DNA from: Alkaliflexus imshenetskii DSM 15055 | Lineage (GTDB): Bacteria > Bacteroidota > Bacteroidia > Bacteroidales > Marinilabiliaceae | DNA: 64,000 bases | Reading direction: 5' to 3' | Assembly: GCF_000517065.1 (NCBI RefSeq) | Contig: NZ_KI912105.1 | Coordinates: forward strand, 2,614,571 to 2,678,570 | Part shown: in pieces, positions 63,789-64,000 of the stretch | Layout: the number at the start of each line of letters is the position of its first letter | Numbering within the stretch: position 1 is the stretch's first letter | Made by a program: the position numbers and the translations under genes | Notes under the pieces: model-generated | What the model was told of the DNA's origin: nothing | The model's database searches: none | Seen by the model: the letters and a program-made list of their open reading frames with translations, nothing else

Positions 63789-64000
63789 ACAACGAAGAGT
63801 TTGATCCTGGCTCAGGATGAACGCTAGCGACAGGCCTAACACATGCAAGTCGAACGGTAAAATGGTAGCAATACTATTGAGAGTGGCGCACGGGTGAGTA
63901 ACGCGTATGCAACCTGCCTGTAACTGGGGGATAGCTACCCTGAAAGGGGAATTAACACCGCATAAGACTACGGCATCGCATGGTGCAGTGGTAAAATATT
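63789..64000 (+). rRNA. rrs: 16S ribosomal RNA, 5' part
   Basis: Begins seven bases before AGAGTTTGATCCTGG (the universal 27F site, at 63796). GGCTCAGGATGAACGCTAGCGACAGGC, then CACATGCAAGTCGAACG and GGCGCACGGGTGAGTAACGCGTA are standard 16S positions. The gene continues beyond the window. A Bacteroidia-like sequence, but no tree was computed. Confidence 0.98.

Overview
The window is a chromosomal segment of a Bacteroidota bacterium, most likely class Bacteroidia and plausibly order Marinilabiliales; the order is an inference from gene content and a partial 16S 5' end, not a computed placement. Clade markers include promoters of the TTTG / TAnnTTTG type, a Type IX secretion sorting domain, PorT-like and DUF6089-like beta-barrels, the block CBS protein / NAD kinase / UppS / BamA / three OmpH (Skp) proteins / MurI, a fused gamma-alpha KorA, and lipoproteins with short Cys lipoboxes.

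Layout. 1-8481 holds tryptophan genes in two blocks. The end of trpD is followed by a terminator. About 3.7 kb then carry two AT-rich lipoprotein genes and a tandem structured repeat. A new promoter follows with a leader peptide containing three consecutive Trp codons and a terminator (a classical attenuator), driving trpC-trpF-lipoprotein-trpB-trpA. 8590-15273 holds a NYN/cold-shock fusion, an EF-G paralogue with an altered G domain, a DUF190 protein, a LolC/E-type permease, a candidate small RNA and a NUDIX hydrolase. 15224-24494 (minus) holds an MltF-like transglycosylase, a putative porin, a DoxX-like/redoxin/AraC group and korAB. 24957-35583 holds a gamma carbonic anhydrase and the envelope-biogenesis cluster. 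35735-41338 holds pdxJ, an alpha/beta hydrolase, purU and hisH-hisA-hisF-hisIE. 41465-45486 is a xylan unit (GPH transporter, GH10 lipoprotein, cytoplasmic GH43) with a strong promoter and a structured leader. 45565-56544 holds an SRPBCC protein, a duplicated PorT-like gene with one copy broken by a nonsense codon, an OmpA lipoprotein, rmuC, nadC, rlmH, a 1234-residue sensor kinase and an RDD protein. 56820-63274 holds a multidomain secreted GH10, a LuxR-type regulator lacking the phospho-acceptor Asp, a hemerythrin-like protein, der and era. An rRNA operon begins at the right edge with two promoters and the 5' end of the 16S gene.

How they work together. Exported GH10 xylanases would cut xylan, the GPH carrier would import oligosaccharides and the cytoplasmic GH43 would finish them. 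BamA, OmpH/Skp, UppS, MurI and NadK form an envelope and central-metabolism cluster. The two most notable items are the attenuator placed inside the trp cluster, and a roughly 89-nt element present three times (tandem at 2872-3049, single directly before rlmH at 51885-51974) whose paired arms differ between copies but still pair, which suggests a conserved structured RNA.
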